A DNA stretch of 64,000 bases from Eisenibacter elegans DSM 3317 (GCF_000430505.1 NZ_AUMD01000011.1:434001-498000), one strand, 5' to 3'; counted from the first letter of the stretch, positions 45,953 to 55,035 are shown. A program made the numbers and translations. Notes: generated from the sequence alone by a model not told the origin.

Positions 45953-46322
45953 TGGAGCCGGAGGGATTCGAACCCTCGTCCAAACAAGGACAGTAAGCCG
46001 CTTTCTACACGCTTAGTTGTACTTGGATTGTCGGGAAGGCCAAGGAGTACAACTACCCTAGAGACCATCCGTAACTACTATGATTGTCGGGCGCTGACCG
46101 TAGTCCTCCAGCACCGTAGTTTTGCGGGTTCGATATCCGTGTTGGTAAGTTCGGGCAAAACGGAGGAACTTACCGGATACTCTCTACACTAATTCTAAAT
46201 TAGGCAGCGAGGGCGTAGTTATTTTCGCCAGTTATCGTTTGAAAGCATTTTTAACAGGAGGTGCTCTCAACTCCCGACGTGCTTACAACTTCTATCTCAA
46301 GCTGTCAAAACCGGTCGGCCCC
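45953..46322 (-). ncRNA. ssrA: Transfer-messenger RNA (tmRNA)
   Basis: Rescues ribosomes stalled without a stop codon and tags the product for proteolysis. On the minus strand, 5' GGGGCCG (46322-46316) pairs with CGGCTCC before the discriminator A (45953). The T-arm GGTTCGAATCC is intact, and CCA is not encoded. The open frame runs from GGC at 46229-46227 to TAA at 46202-46200 and encodes GENNYALAA, so with the alanine carried by the RNA the tag is AGENNYALAA. Length is about 370 bases, typical for one-piece tmRNA. The D-loop-like GACCGG and pseudoknot region lie in between. Confidence 0.95.
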
Positions 46323-47016
46323 AGTTTTAATGAAATCGGGTTACAAATATACAACAATTTTGACTTAATAGTTCGCAAAGATTAGATAATTTATTTTTTT
46401 AGCAAAAATTTTATCCCCTCATCACACTCATTCCGCATTGTGCAGCGCTCAGGCAATGAGCACTTGACAAGTCGGCGGTGGTGTAATAACTTGAGGGGGC
46501 GACTGGTTTTTGGGGTATAAAAGTTGTATTGCACAGTGTTGCAATCAATAGGCTATACGACCTAAAACAAAGCATTTGTAAGAAATAATCAACTATCAAA
46601 GGTTTTTCTTTTGTTGTTTTTCGAAGCTTTTGTATCTTGCGTAACTAGGGCAAACAAAGCCCAACAAACAAAGAGGCCAAAAACAAAAACAGGGCGATAA
46701 TCTTCTATAAACATACATAGCGCTACCTTTTGGCGGATATAGATACTAAACCATCCTCTCTTACTATCTCAATAAGGACTACAAATACCTTCGAAATACC
46801 TCAATAGTTGGTTGTATAAAAATAAAAGCATTACAATGTACTAAAATCGCGCAAAATACGTTATATTAACAACGTGTCCTTGCGTTCTTACGTATATGGC
46901 TTTACTTGGTTTGTTTTGCTCTCCTCAACAAAGCCCTTCGTGCTGCGTATAGTCAACTAATCTTATTTTCTTAATCCCCTGAGCGTATTCTCTATCTATA
47001 CCCAACCCCCTGAGTT
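46323..47016. other. Long intergenic region ssrA / siaC
   Basis: A 694-base gap. Apart from the ssrA promoter, TATCTTGC at 46633-46640, preceded by TTG-rich sequence, is a near-match promoter on the plus strand about 377 bases before siaC. It would give a long leader or a separate small RNA. The remaining sequence is AT-rich with no gene-like frame. Confidence 0.45.
46344..46351 (-). promoter_or_regulatory. -7 promoter element of ssrA
   Basis: On the minus strand TATATTTG fits TAnnTTTG, 21 bases before the tmRNA 5' end. This leaves a short leader for RNase P to remove. The -33 box is not clear. Confidence 0.55.
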
Positions 47017-47460
47017 ATGTCATCTCTAAACAGTATGTACGAGCGGTCGGCTGACAATACCCCTCAGGTATTCAAAATCACAGCTACTCGCAAAACCCCC
47101 AAAATACTGCTCAATTTTGAGCAGGGTTTGTTAGAAGTAGAAGGTTTATCGATTCCCGAAAATCCTTATCGGTTTTATCAGCCCGTACTCGATGCGATAG
47201 ATGAGTACTTATTAGCCCCCCGAAAACACACACTTGTTTGTATTTACCTGCGTTATTTCAACTCTGCCACAGTAGCAATGTTGGGGCAGTTGTTTAAGCG
47301 GATGGAGCAGCTCACACAGTTAGAGGGGCATCAAGTCAAGATAGAGTGGAAGATAGACGACTGGGACGAGGATTCGCAAGATGTGGCTCGCTTACTCAAC
47401 GCGATTACAAGGTTGCCTTTTGAGGTGATACCGATATCAGATACAGACAGTACATTATAA
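47017..47460 (+). CDS. siaC: SiaC-family regulatory phosphoprotein (DUF1987)
   Basis: 147 residues, cytoplasmic. The sequence FKITATRKTPKILLNFEQGLLEVEG, IPENPYRFYQPVLDAIDEYL, and YFNSATVAMLGQLFKRMEQL fits the SiaC/DUF1987 family. In Pseudomonas, SiaC is phosphorylated by SiaB and dephosphorylated by SiaA, and binds a diguanylate cyclase. The YFNSAT segment corresponds to its phosphosite region. None of these partners is nearby. Many Bacteroidota relatives stand alone. A terminator follows at once. Confidence 0.8.
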   Translation: MSSLNSMYERSADNTPQVFKITATRKTPKILLNFEQGLLEVEGLSIPENPYRFYQPVLDAIDEYLLAPRKHTLVCIYLRYFNSATVAMLGQLFKRMEQLTQLEGHQVKIEWKIDDWDEDSQDVARLLNAITRLPFEVIPISDTDSTL

Positions 47461-47484
47461 AAGGGGCCAGAAGCCCCTTTTTTT
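47459..47484. terminator. Terminator of siaC, overlapping the trpC stop
   Basis: AAAAGGGGC and GCCCCTTTTTTT pair around 6 bases. It begins within the siaC stop codon, and the T-run reaches into the stop codon of the convergent trpC gene (47483-47485). Confidence 0.85.
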
Positions 47485-48277
47485 AGCTAACGCCTTGTTT
47501 GAGTTGCCCGATGAGCGAGGCACAGGCCTCGGCGGGGCGCTCTTGGCGCATAAAGGTCTCCCCAATGAGGAAGCCCTGAAAACCGGCTTCTTTGAGGCTC
47601 AGGATAGTTTCGGGCTTTGACAAGCCGCTCTCTGATACTTTGACAAACTCCGGCGGGATGTGTGCGGCCAGCGACAACGAATGCTCGATACTGACCATAA
47701 AGCTGCGTAAATCACGGTTGTTGACACCGACCAAATCTACCTCAGGGCAGATATGGGCTAGCTCTTCGGCGCTGTGTAGCTCCAACAAGACCTCTAAGTG
47801 TAGGCTTTTGGCAAACTGCGCCAAGCGCCGTACTTCGGTAGGGCTGAGGCAGGCCGCAATCAACAGAATGACATCTGCACCAATGGCCTTGGCCTCCACG
47901 AGTTGGTATTCGTCCACAATAAAATCCTTGCGCAACATCGGTATTCCTACTTGCTTGCGCGACAACATCAGGTCTTCGTCGCTCCCACCAAAAGAAGGCG
48001 TATCTGTCAAAACAGAAATGCCACTAGCGCCAGCCTCCTGATAGCCTTGGGTGGTCAATGTAGCATTGGCTTGCCCATTGATAACCCCTTTGGAGGGCGA
48101 CTGCCGCTTAAACTCTGCAATAATCCCCGAAGCTTCAGGTTTGCGGAGCGCTTGTGCCAAACTCAGCGTGGGGCGGTCGAACCACAAGAAAGATTCCAGC
48201 GTTTTGGTGTCAATCTTCTCACGGTTACGAAGAACTTCCTCGCGTTTGTAGGCAATAATCTGGTCTAAAATATTCAT
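47483..48277 (-). CDS. trpC: Indole-3-glycerol phosphate synthase
   Basis: Tryptophan synthesis, ring closure of carboxyphenylaminodeoxyribulose phosphate. 264 residues from the ATG at 48277 (MNILDQIIAYKREEV); a TTG three codons earlier is less likely. TIM-barrel catalytic residues are seen: EFKRQSPSKGVI (Lys), LRKDFIVDEYQ, LLIAACL, GVNNRDL (Asn) and VSESGLSKPETI (Ser/Glu). No other trp gene is adjacent in the window, so the tryptophan pathway is at least partly scattered. Confidence 0.95.
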   Translation of the reverse strand: MNILDQIIAYKREEVLRNREKIDTKTLESFLWFDRPTLSLAQALRKPEASGIIAEFKRQSPSKGVINGQANATLTTQGYQEAGASGISVLTDTPSFGGSDEDLMLSRKQVGIPMLRKDFIVDEYQLVEAKAIGADVILLIAACLSPTEVRRLAQFAKSLHLEVLLELHSAEELAHICPEVDLVGVNNRDLRSFMVSIEHSLSLAAHIPPEFVKVSESGLSKPETILSLKEAGFQGFLIGETFMRQERPAEACASLIGQLKQGVS

Positions 48278-48504
48278 AGGCAACAATGTTTATACGCCTT
48301 GAGGCGTAGTCTGAAAAAGGTGGAAAGTGAGTAATGGGAAATAGTGGAAAACAATGGTATGGGAGGTATTAGATAGCTAACCCTCCCAAACAAAACTATA
48401 AAAAAGCGCTTGATTCTACAACCTTCCTGCCCAACGAAGGTTTTCGAAAGAGATAAAGCGTTCAATAGCCCTTAGATACGGCCAATAAAATCCAAATAAA
48501 GTCG

Positions 48505-48512
48505 TATTTTTG
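48505..48512 (+). promoter_or_regulatory. -7 promoter element of the acyl-CoA dehydrogenase
   Basis: TATTTTTG fits TAnnTTTG, 25 bases before the ATG at 48538. No -33 TTG is seen at the expected distance. Confidence 0.45.
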
Positions 48513-48537
48513 TGCACAACCATTAGCCCTGTCTCCT

Positions 48538-49719
48538 ATGTTTATTCCAAGAGATATTTTCACCGAAGAGCACGAACTCTTCCGCCAATCAGTAGCCGAA
48601 TTTGCTGAAAAAGAAATCGTTCCCTACAATGCCCAGTGGGAAAAAGACAAGATGGTCTCCCGCGATATCTGGCGTAAGCTAGGCCAAGCCGGCTTCTTGG
48701 CTATGCAAGTCCCCGAAGCCTACGGAGGCCTAGGGATTACAGACTTCCGCTACAACGCTATTTTTACCGAAGTACTCGGGCTGACTGGCTGTGGCGGGCC
48801 TGCTATTGGCTTTCCGCTTCACTCTGACATCGTGTTGCCCTATATCCTAGACTATGGCACTGAGGAGGCCAAACACAAATTCTTGCCCAAGATGGTTTCG
48901 GGCGAATATATCAATGCCATTGCGATGACAGAGCCGGGAGCGGGTAGCGACCTCAAGAGCTTGCGTACTACTGCCGAAGATTGCGGCGACTATTACCTAC
49001 TCAATGGTTCGAAAACCTTTATCACCAACGGATACCTCTGCGATGTGGCCGTAGTAGCTGCCAAAACCAATCCTAGCGCCGGAGCCAAAGGCATCAGCCT
49101 ATTGTTGGTTGAGGCCAATAGTGAAGGGTTTTCTAAAGGAGTACCTTTTGAGAAAGTAGGGTTGCATGCGCAGGATACCTGCGAGCTGTTTTTTGACAAT
49201 GTCAAAGTCCCCAAATCACACTTGCTGGGCGAAGAAGGCCAAGGTTTCCGCTATATGATGGAGTTGCTGCCTCAGGAGCGTCTTGTAGTGGGTATTGCTG
49301 CGCTTGCCGGAGCCGAAGCTGCTTTTTATACTACCTTGCAGTATGTAAAAGAGCGCAAAGCCTTTGGCCAAGCCATCGGCACATTCCAAAATACGAAGTT
49401 TAAGCTAGCCGAAATGGCCACAGAGTTGCAAATGGCGCGGGTATTTATTGACCGCCTGACAGAGCTGCACCTCAGTGGGCAGTGCGATACTACGCTTGCT
49501 TCGATGGCCAAGTATCAGATGACAGACCTTCAGTGCAAAATAGCTGATGAGTGTGTACAGATGCATGGAGGATATGGCTATATGTGGGAGTATATGGTAG
49601 GGCGTATTTATGCCGATGCCCGCGTGCAGCGCATCTATGCAGGCACGAATGAAATCATGAAGGAAATCATCTCTCGCGAGTTGCTCAAAGACCTTCGTCC
49701 AGAGCCGGCCAAAGCCTAA
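48538..49719 (+). CDS. Acyl-CoA dehydrogenase
   Basis: 393 residues with the complete fold of a FAD acyl-CoA dehydrogenase: N-terminal helices (FRQSVAEFAEKEIVPYN), flavin/substrate signature IAMTEPGAGSDLKS (about 128-141), LNGSKTFITNGY, and the C-terminal CVQMHGGYGYMWEYMVGR and GTNEIMKEIISREL. The region of the catalytic glutamate is of the long-chain/isovaleryl type (IYAGTNEI). It is a paralogue of the protein at 34961-36157 but only distantly similar. Its gap to the next gene contains a repeat element. It is likely monocistronic. Confidence 0.92.
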   Translation: MFIPRDIFTEEHELFRQSVAEFAEKEIVPYNAQWEKDKMVSRDIWRKLGQAGFLAMQVPEAYGGLGITDFRYNAIFTEVLGLTGCGGPAIGFPLHSDIVLPYILDYGTEEAKHKFLPKMVSGEYINAIAMTEPGAGSDLKSLRTTAEDCGDYYLLNGSKTFITNGYLCDVAVVAAKTNPSAGAKGISLLLVEANSEGFSKGVPFEKVGLHAQDTCELFFDNVKVPKSHLLGEEGQGFRYMMELLPQERLVVGIAALAGAEAAFYTTLQYVKERKAFGQAIGTFQNTKFKLAEMATELQMARVFIDRLTELHLSGQCDTTLASMAKYQMTDLQCKIADECVQMHGGYGYMWEYMVGRIYADARVQRIYAGTNEIMKEIISRELLKDLRPEPAKA

Positions 49720-49744
49720 GCGTAACGCCGCACTAGAGGAATCG

Positions 49745-49877
49745 TCACGCCACTGGACATTTTTGAAAAGTAGCTCGGAGCGCTAGCTCTGAGGCAAGCT
49801 GAGGCCTCATTTTGGGGGTAAAATAAGACTTAGCCCACAGTTTTGACTGTGGGTTTGGAAAATGGTCAGTGGTGTGA
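49745..49877 (+). repeat. MITE-like inverted-repeat element, copy B (133 bp)
   Basis: Starts TCACGCCACTGGACATTTTT and ends with the reverse complement of TCACACCACTGACCATTTT. In the same order it shares GAAAAGTAGCTCGG, AGGCCTCATTTTGGGGGTAA and a TAAGA segment with copy A read on its minus strand. Overall identity by eye is about 75-80%. It lies between convergent genes, like copy A. An inner hairpin CCCACAGTTTTGACTGTGGG (49834-49853) is formed only in this copy. Confidence 0.7.
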
Positions 49878-49900
49878 GGAGTTTTCAAGAAAAAACAACC

Positions 49901-49935
49901 AAACCTATAAGGTCTCCAAGACTTTATAGGTTTTT
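49901..49935. terminator. Bidirectional terminator
   Basis: AAACCTATAA..GTCT pairs with AGAC..TTATAGGTTT, with T-runs on the plus side and A-rich bases before. It lies in the convergent gap between the acyl-CoA dehydrogenase and the hydrolase. Confidence 0.75.
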
Positions 49936-49973
49936 GTCATTTGGGCTTGTTTGGCTTTTTACTTATACCACAC

Positions 49974-50858
49974 CTAGCTGTTGGGCGCAAAAAGCGTAGG
50001 ATTGAGAAATCGGTAAACCTCTATATTGAATCGCTCCGGCCATTGACAGGGCAGAAAATGCCCACTATTTTCATATATTTTGAGTGTCGAATTGGGCAAC
50101 TGAGCCGCACCTTGGCGGGCGATATCGGCAGTTTTTTGTCCGTTATACAACATCGGGTTAGGGATGAGCTTATCTTTCTCGCCAAATAGCACCAAGGTAG
50201 GCTGCGTAACCCGAGAGAGTTTGTCAAAAATAGGCGCGTCAATCATTCCAATCATAGAGCGTGAAAGCACACGATATATTTCAATATTACGCTCCATATC
50301 AAACCAATCAGCCTCTAAGTCAAGTACATATTTTGGTTTTTGACTACTGTTTTCGGGTCGGAGGTACTGCCTCCAGCGCAGGAGTTGCTGCATATACTGC
50401 GATGCCCCGAAAGCCTGTACGGAAGCCACTTGTTTAATCAGTAGGCTATCAGCGAGGCTAAAACGTTCAAATCCGGCAGGAGCTACCAACACAATCCGGT
50501 CTATGGGTAGCTCGGGGTGTTGGTCGAGTAGGTAGATAAGCGCCTGAGCCCCCATCGAGTGCGCGACTACAGTACATTGTTTGAGGCCTAAGCCTTGAAG
50601 CCACTGGCGGATAGTCTCGGCATAAAACGGGATATTGTAGGGGTGGTTGCCCTTGTCGGAGAGGCCGTGCCCCGGTAAATCGGGGGCAAGGCAGCGGTAA
50701 TAACGGCTTAGAAAAGCAAAATTGGCTTGCCAAACAGTATGGTTGCTGGCTAGGCCGTGCAAGAATACCAAGGCAGGGGCGTTGCCCCCACTGTCGTAGT
50801 AGGCCAATGAGGGAACGGTATCAGTTTGGGTATAATGCACTGCCGGGAGATGGGCCAT
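49974..50858 (-). CDS. Alpha/beta-fold hydrolase
   Basis: 294 residues, no signal peptide. Oxyanion region LVFLHGLASNHTVW, nucleophile Ser in VAHSMGAQA (about 101), Asp in LFGEKDKLIPN (about 234) and His in NSGHFLPCQWPE (about 272) give a complete triad. The DLPGHGLSDK segment is typical of the esterase/epoxide hydrolase group. Substrate unknown. It starts 5 bases after the ABC ATPase gene, so the two are co-transcribed. Confidence 0.88.
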   Translation of the reverse strand: MAHLPAVHYTQTDTVPSLAYYDSGGNAPALVFLHGLASNHTVWQANFAFLSRYYRCLAPDLPGHGLSDKGNHPYNIPFYAETIRQWLQGLGLKQCTVVAHSMGAQALIYLLDQHPELPIDRIVLVAPAGFERFSLADSLLIKQVASVQAFGASQYMQQLLRWRQYLRPENSSQKPKYVLDLEADWFDMERNIEIYRVLSRSMIGMIDAPIFDKLSRVTQPTLVLFGEKDKLIPNPMLYNGQKTADIARQGAAQLPNSTLKIYENSGHFLPCQWPERFNIEVYRFLNPTLFAPNS

Positions 50859-50863
50859 AGCTG

Positions 50864-51616
50864 CTAGAGATGCGTGCGCAAGTCGCGCAGGAGTTTATTA
50901 GAAAATACAAAAGCGTTTAGCTCGTCTACGTCTGTACGGGCAATTTCTTGGTTGCTGCCTTCCCAAAGCTTATGACCTTCGTAGAGAAACATAATGTACT
51001 GCCCAATTTCCATCACAGAGTTCATATCGTGCGATACGATGACAGTGGTGATGTTGTTTTCGTGGGTGATTTCTTGGATGAGGTTGTCAATCTTGATGGC
51101 CGTCAGGGGGTCAAGGCCAGAGTTGGGCTCGTCTACAAAGAGGTACTTGGGGCTCATGACGATGGCACGGGCTATACCGACGCGTTTTTTCATCCCCCCA
51201 CTGATTTCGGAAGGCATTTGTTTGTAGGCACGGCTCAGCCCCACACGCTCCAAACAAAACAGCACCCTGGCTTCTTTTTCGGCCTTGGTCATTGTGGTGA
51301 GCATATCAAGTGGGAAGCGGACATTTTCGGCCACAGTTTTGGAATCGAAGAGCGCTCCCCCTTGGAAGAGCATCCCAATTTCGCGCCTAATGGCACGGCG
51401 TACGTCCTTATCACCTTTTTGGAAGTCGCGCCCGTGAAAGAGTACCTCCCCCTGGTCGGGTTTTACCAAGCCCACAATACATTTGAGCAAAACACTTTTG
51501 CCCGTACCGCTGGCACCGATGATCATATTGGTCTTGCCTTCTTCAAACACACCACTGATGCCCTTGAGCACAGGCTTGCCATCGAAAGCTTTTTGGATAT
51601 TCCGTATTTCTATCAT
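50864..51616 (-). CDS. ABC transporter ATP-binding protein (MlaF-like)
   Basis: 250 residues. Walker A GASGTGKS (about 33-40), signature EISGGMKKRVGIARAI (about 138), Walker B YLFVDEPNSGLDP and the switch His in VIVSHDM. The EISGGMKKRV signature and DLxTAIKIDNLI segment are those of MlaF/Ttg2A, the ATPase of phospholipid-trafficking (MCE) transporters. The permease (MlaE) that usually sits directly upstream is not present: the gene before it is a MarR regulator. It probably works with a permease encoded elsewhere. Confidence 0.87.
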   Translation of the reverse strand: MIEIRNIQKAFDGKPVLKGISGVFEEGKTNMIIGASGTGKSVLLKCIVGLVKPDQGEVLFHGRDFQKGDKDVRRAIRREIGMLFQGGALFDSKTVAENVRFPLDMLTTMTKAEKEARVLFCLERVGLSRAYKQMPSEISGGMKKRVGIARAIVMSPKYLFVDEPNSGLDPLTAIKIDNLIQEITHENNITTVIVSHDMNSVMEIGQYIMFLYEGHKLWEGSNQEIARTDVDELNAFVFSNKLLRDLRTHL

Positions 51617-51725
51617 ACTACTGGCAGTTGAGCTTGTTGAGAGGGGGTATTGCTTGGTATCCCCTTCAGGCCAAAGATACTAAGCTATACGGGATTTAGG
51701 TTAGTTGAGAGAGATTTTCTCTCTC

Positions 51726-52382
51726 TCAACTTTGCAGATAGTGCTCAAAAATGGTGTTAATGGCGGCTTTTTTGTGTTCCTCATGGATTTGTTCGTGGAA
51801 GCGCTTGAGCTTGCCTACTAGGGCGACGATTTGTTGTTTTTCGGCAGTGTTGAGGTTACCGGCGATGATGGCTCCTATACGTTGAATATCAGGCTGTAGC
51901 TGGCCTAATAGCTGAAGGCCTTCGGGGGTAATGGCGACTTCTTTGGCGCGGCGGTCTTGGGTAGAGGCCTGCTCGGTTACAAGCTTGTTGCGCAGCAGGC
52001 GTTTGATTACCTCCGTGCCAGTCGTGATTTCGAGCAAGTGCATCTGTATAAGGGCTGACTTGTTCATTGCGCCTTGGGTAGCTAGGGCAATCAAAAACAG
52101 CAGGTCGTCGGTGCTGGCCAAGGGCGTATCTTGCAACATTTTCTTGCTATAATGCTTGGCGTAGCGATTGAGCAAGCCCACCCCGCTGCTAATTTCGATG
52201 TTGAGCCAAGCTTCAGCTTGAGGGCTGGTTGGTTGGTTGGGGTATTGTTGGGTCAACCATTCTACAAAGCTAGCCATAGATGCAGGGGCTTGGCCAAAGC
52301 TTTGTTCGTAGGCTTCGAGCGCCTCTATTAGTTCGTGTAAGAGGGGGTATGGGCTTGTGTTAAGTGTAGTGATATGGCTCAT
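51726..52382 (-). CDS. MarR-family transcriptional regulator
   Basis: 218 residues, longer than the usual about 150. The winged-helix part spans about 90-180 (LIALATQGAMNKSALIQMHLLEITTGTEVIKRLLRNKLV, TQDRRAKEVAITPEGLQLL in parts), with the DRRAKEV wing typical of MarR. An N-terminal extension of about 70 residues forms helices. Its ligand and target are unknown. The promoter motif lies directly before the ATG, so the transcript may be nearly leaderless. It may control itself and the MlaF-hydrolase genes that follow after 109 bases. Confidence 0.82.
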   Translation of the reverse strand: MSHITTLNTSPYPLLHELIEALEAYEQSFGQAPASMASFVEWLTQQYPNQPTSPQAEAWLNIEISSGVGLLNRYAKHYSKKMLQDTPLASTDDLLFLIALATQGAMNKSALIQMHLLEITTGTEVIKRLLRNKLVTEQASTQDRRAKEVAITPEGLQLLGQLQPDIQRIGAIIAGNLNTAEKQQIVALVGKLKRFHEQIHEEHKKAAINTIFEHYLQS

Positions 52383-52387
52383 AGTCG

Positions 52388-52395
52388 CAAAAGTA
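52388..52395 (-). promoter_or_regulatory. -7 promoter element of the MarR gene
   Basis: On the minus strand TACTTTTG, an exact TAnnTTTG match, ends 5 bases before the ATG at 52382. It would start transcription at or beside the ATG. The -33 box is not visible. Confidence 0.4.
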
Positions 52396-52614
52396 AGCAG
52401 GGGGAAATGTGTTTTTATAGGGAATCAATGTTTAACCATCATTTTGCCGCAATTTGCAACAAAAAAATGAAGTGGTAAACAAAATATAGACAAGTTTCAA
52501 TAAATTATATAGCTCAACCAGTGTTTTCTGACCTATCAGATAAACAATTCCCACAACTGAATGTTATCAAAAGGATGTTTATTCAAAAACATTATTTTTT
52601 AATACGATAATATT

Positions 52615-55035
52615 ATGAATTTTTCAAAACACCCATTATTACTCTCCGTATTTTTAGTGGTTTTTTGTTGGCAAGTGGTTTATTCCCAAGGCCAAGAGGC
52701 CATTATCAAAGGCCAAATTGTAGACAGTCGAAACAACGAAGTAGTTCCTTTGGCCACTGTAGTCATACAGGGCACCACCATTGGCACCACCACCGACCTC
52801 GACGGCAACTATACCCTGAGGTTGCCCAAAGCAGGGACATACAACCTTCAGGTTTCGTATGTGGGCTACAAAACCAAGCTGCTGTACGAAGTCGAGGTAA
52901 GCCTTGCTAGGCCTTTGACGCTCAATATCAGCCTCGAAGAAGACGCGGCCAGCCTCGAAGAGGTTGTGATTACGGCCAGCAGCAGCTTTGCCAAAACCGA
53001 CGAAAGCCCTGTATCATTGCGCAGTATTGGTACCACCGAAATCAAACGCTTTCCGGGAGCCAACCGGGATATTTCCAATGTATTGCAGGCCTTGCCCGGG
53101 GTAGCGAGTTCGGTGGCTTTTCGGAATGACCTCATCATCCGTGGAGGCGCGCCCAACGAAAACCGATTTTATATCGACGGTATCGAAGTGCCAGTAATCA
53201 ATCACTTTGCCACCCAAGGCGCATCAGGAGGGCCTGTGGGTCTGCTGAATGTCAATTTGTTACAGAATGTTGATTTTTACTCTGGGGCTTTCCCCTCCAA
53301 TAGGGGCAACGCGCTCAGTTCGGTGATTGAGTTTACCCAACGCGATGGCAGTGCGGAGCGCTGGGGTGCAGACTTTGTCTTGAGCGCTACCGACATCGGG
53401 CTCAATTTTGAAGGCCCCATTTCGCAGCGGTCTACCCTCAATTTTTCGGTAAGACGTTCGTATCTACAGTTTTTATTTTCGGCACTAGGCCTGCCCTTTT
53501 TACCTACCTACAACGACTATCAGTTCAAGTACAAACACAAAATCAGTGACAAGCTCCAGCTCAGTATCATCAGCTTGGGCGCATTGGACGAGTTTGGGCT
53601 AAACCTCAATGCCAACGAAACCGAAGAACAACGCTATATCCTCAACAATTTGCCCGTGAATAACCAGTGGAATTACAGCATCGGGGCGCGGCTGGATTGG
53701 TTCAGGAAAAACGGCTTCTACACCTTTGTGCTCAGCAGGAGTATGCTCAACAATGAAATTTTCAAATACCCCAACAATGACGAAAGCCTAGAACGTATTT
53801 TGGACTATCGCTCCCAAGAGATAGAGAATAAGCTACGCCTAGAGCGATACCTCAGCACAGCTGGAGGCTGGAAAATCACCTATGGCATTGGTTATGAGTT
53901 GATTAAATACAATAATCGCACCCGTAACCGCATCGATGTACCCTTTACGGTCAGTCCTACAGGAGTGATTTTGCGCGAATTTCAGAGTGATTTGGCATTT
54001 AACACCTATGCCGTTTTTGGGCAGGCAAGCCGCCGTCTAGCCAACGACAAGTTGGGCATTTCGATAGGATTCCGAATGGATGGAGCCGACTATGCGCCTA
54101 CGATGGAAAACCCATTAGCGCAATTCTCCCCAAGGCTCTCCTTGTCTTACAGCTTTGCACCTCGTTGGGCTTTCAACTTCAACACTGGGATTTATTATCA
54201 GCGCGCACCGCTTACGGTGATGGGCTATCGCGAAGGGGAGCGCCTCGTCAATGCAGATAATGGCCTGCGCTACATCCGCAACCAACAAGTGGTCGGTGGC
54301 TTGGAGTACAACCTTCCCAAGAGCAACTCCCGCCTTACGGTAGAAGGGTTTCTGAAAGTATATGATCGTTATCCTTTTTTGCTGCAAGACAGCATTTCGT
54401 TGGCCAATCTAGGCTCTGATTTTGGGGTGATTGGCAATGCGCCCGTCAGCTCTACTTCCGAGGGGCGTAGTTATGGGGTAGAGTTCCTCTATCAGCGCAA
54501 ACTAACCAAGGGGGTCTATGCCTTGGTGTCTTATACGTGGGTACGGAGTGAGTTTCAGGACAAAAACGGGCGCTTTATCCCCTCTGCTTGGGACAATCGC
54601 CATATCATCAACCTAACAGGAGGCTTCAAGTTTGGCAAAGACTGGGAACTGGGAGCAAGGTTTTTGCTTTCGGGGGCAGCGCCTTTTACGCCATTTGACG
54701 AAGCACGAAGCCTTACACGCTCCGTTTGGGATGTTACGGGCAGAGGAGTGCCTGACTATAACCGCCTTAATGAGGGCAGAGCTGGCGCATTTCACAACCT
54801 CAACCTGCGCATTGACAAAAAGTGGTTTTTCAGCCGATGGAGCTTCAACGCTTTCTTTGATATTCAGAATGCTTATGGCTTCCAGTTTATTGGTCAGCCT
54901 TTTATTGATGTGCAACGTGATGCTACCGGCAACCCTATCGTAGACCCCAACAACCCTGACCGTTACCTTGGGCGCACTTTTGAAAACGCTACCGGCACTA
55001 CCTTGCCCAGCATCGGCCTGATTATAGAGCTATAG
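52615..55035 (+). CDS. TonB-dependent receptor with carboxypeptidase-like N-terminal domain
   Basis: 806 residues. Signal peptide about 1-25 (hydrophobic LLLSVFLVVFCWQVVYS), a carboxypeptidase regulatory-like domain (about 28-110, TTIGTTTDLDGNYTLRLP), a plug (about 115-235, with NVLQALPGVASSVAFRNDLI, IRGGAPNENRFYIDGIEVP) and a barrel. The plug sequence places it with the group of Bacteroidota receptors lacking a SusD partner. The C-terminal strand ends SIGLIIEL. Substrate unknown. It has a long AT-rich upstream region and a terminator downstream. Confidence 0.92.
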   Translation: MNFSKHPLLLSVFLVVFCWQVVYSQGQEAIIKGQIVDSRNNEVVPLATVVIQGTTIGTTTDLDGNYTLRLPKAGTYNLQVSYVGYKTKLLYEVEVSLARPLTLNISLEEDAASLEEVVITASSSFAKTDESPVSLRSIGTTEIKRFPGANRDISNVLQALPGVASSVAFRNDLIIRGGAPNENRFYIDGIEVPVINHFATQGASGGPVGLLNVNLLQNVDFYSGAFPSNRGNALSSVIEFTQRDGSAERWGADFVLSATDIGLNFEGPISQRSTLNFSVRRSYLQFLFSALGLPFLPTYNDYQFKYKHKISDKLQLSIISLGALDEFGLNLNANETEEQRYILNNLPVNNQWNYSIGARLDWFRKNGFYTFVLSRSMLNNEIFKYPNNDESLERILDYRSQEIENKLRLERYLSTAGGWKITYGIGYELIKYNNRTRNRIDVPFTVSPTGVILREFQSDLAFNTYAVFGQASRRLANDKLGISIGFRMDGADYAPTMENPLAQFSPRLSLSYSFAPRWAFNFNTGIYYQRAPLTVMGYREGERLVNADNGLRYIRNQQVVGGLEYNLPKSNSRLTVEGFLKVYDRYPFLLQDSISLANLGSDFGVIGNAPVSSTSEGRSYGVEFLYQRKLTKGVYALVSYTWVRSEFQDKNGRFIPSAWDNRHIINLTGGFKFGKDWELGARFLLSGAAPFTPFDEARSLTRSVWDVTGRGVPDYNRLNEGRAGAFHNLNLRIDKKWFFSRWSFNAFFDIQNAYGFQFIGQPFIDVQRDATGNPIVDPNNPDRYLGRTFENATGTTLPSIGLIIEL

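Noticed and set aside
46121-46132. Motif CAGCACCGTAG as a repeat shared with 288-297 and 8722-8731
   Set aside because: Here it lies inside tmRNA and is part of its own structure; the similarity is short and likely chance.
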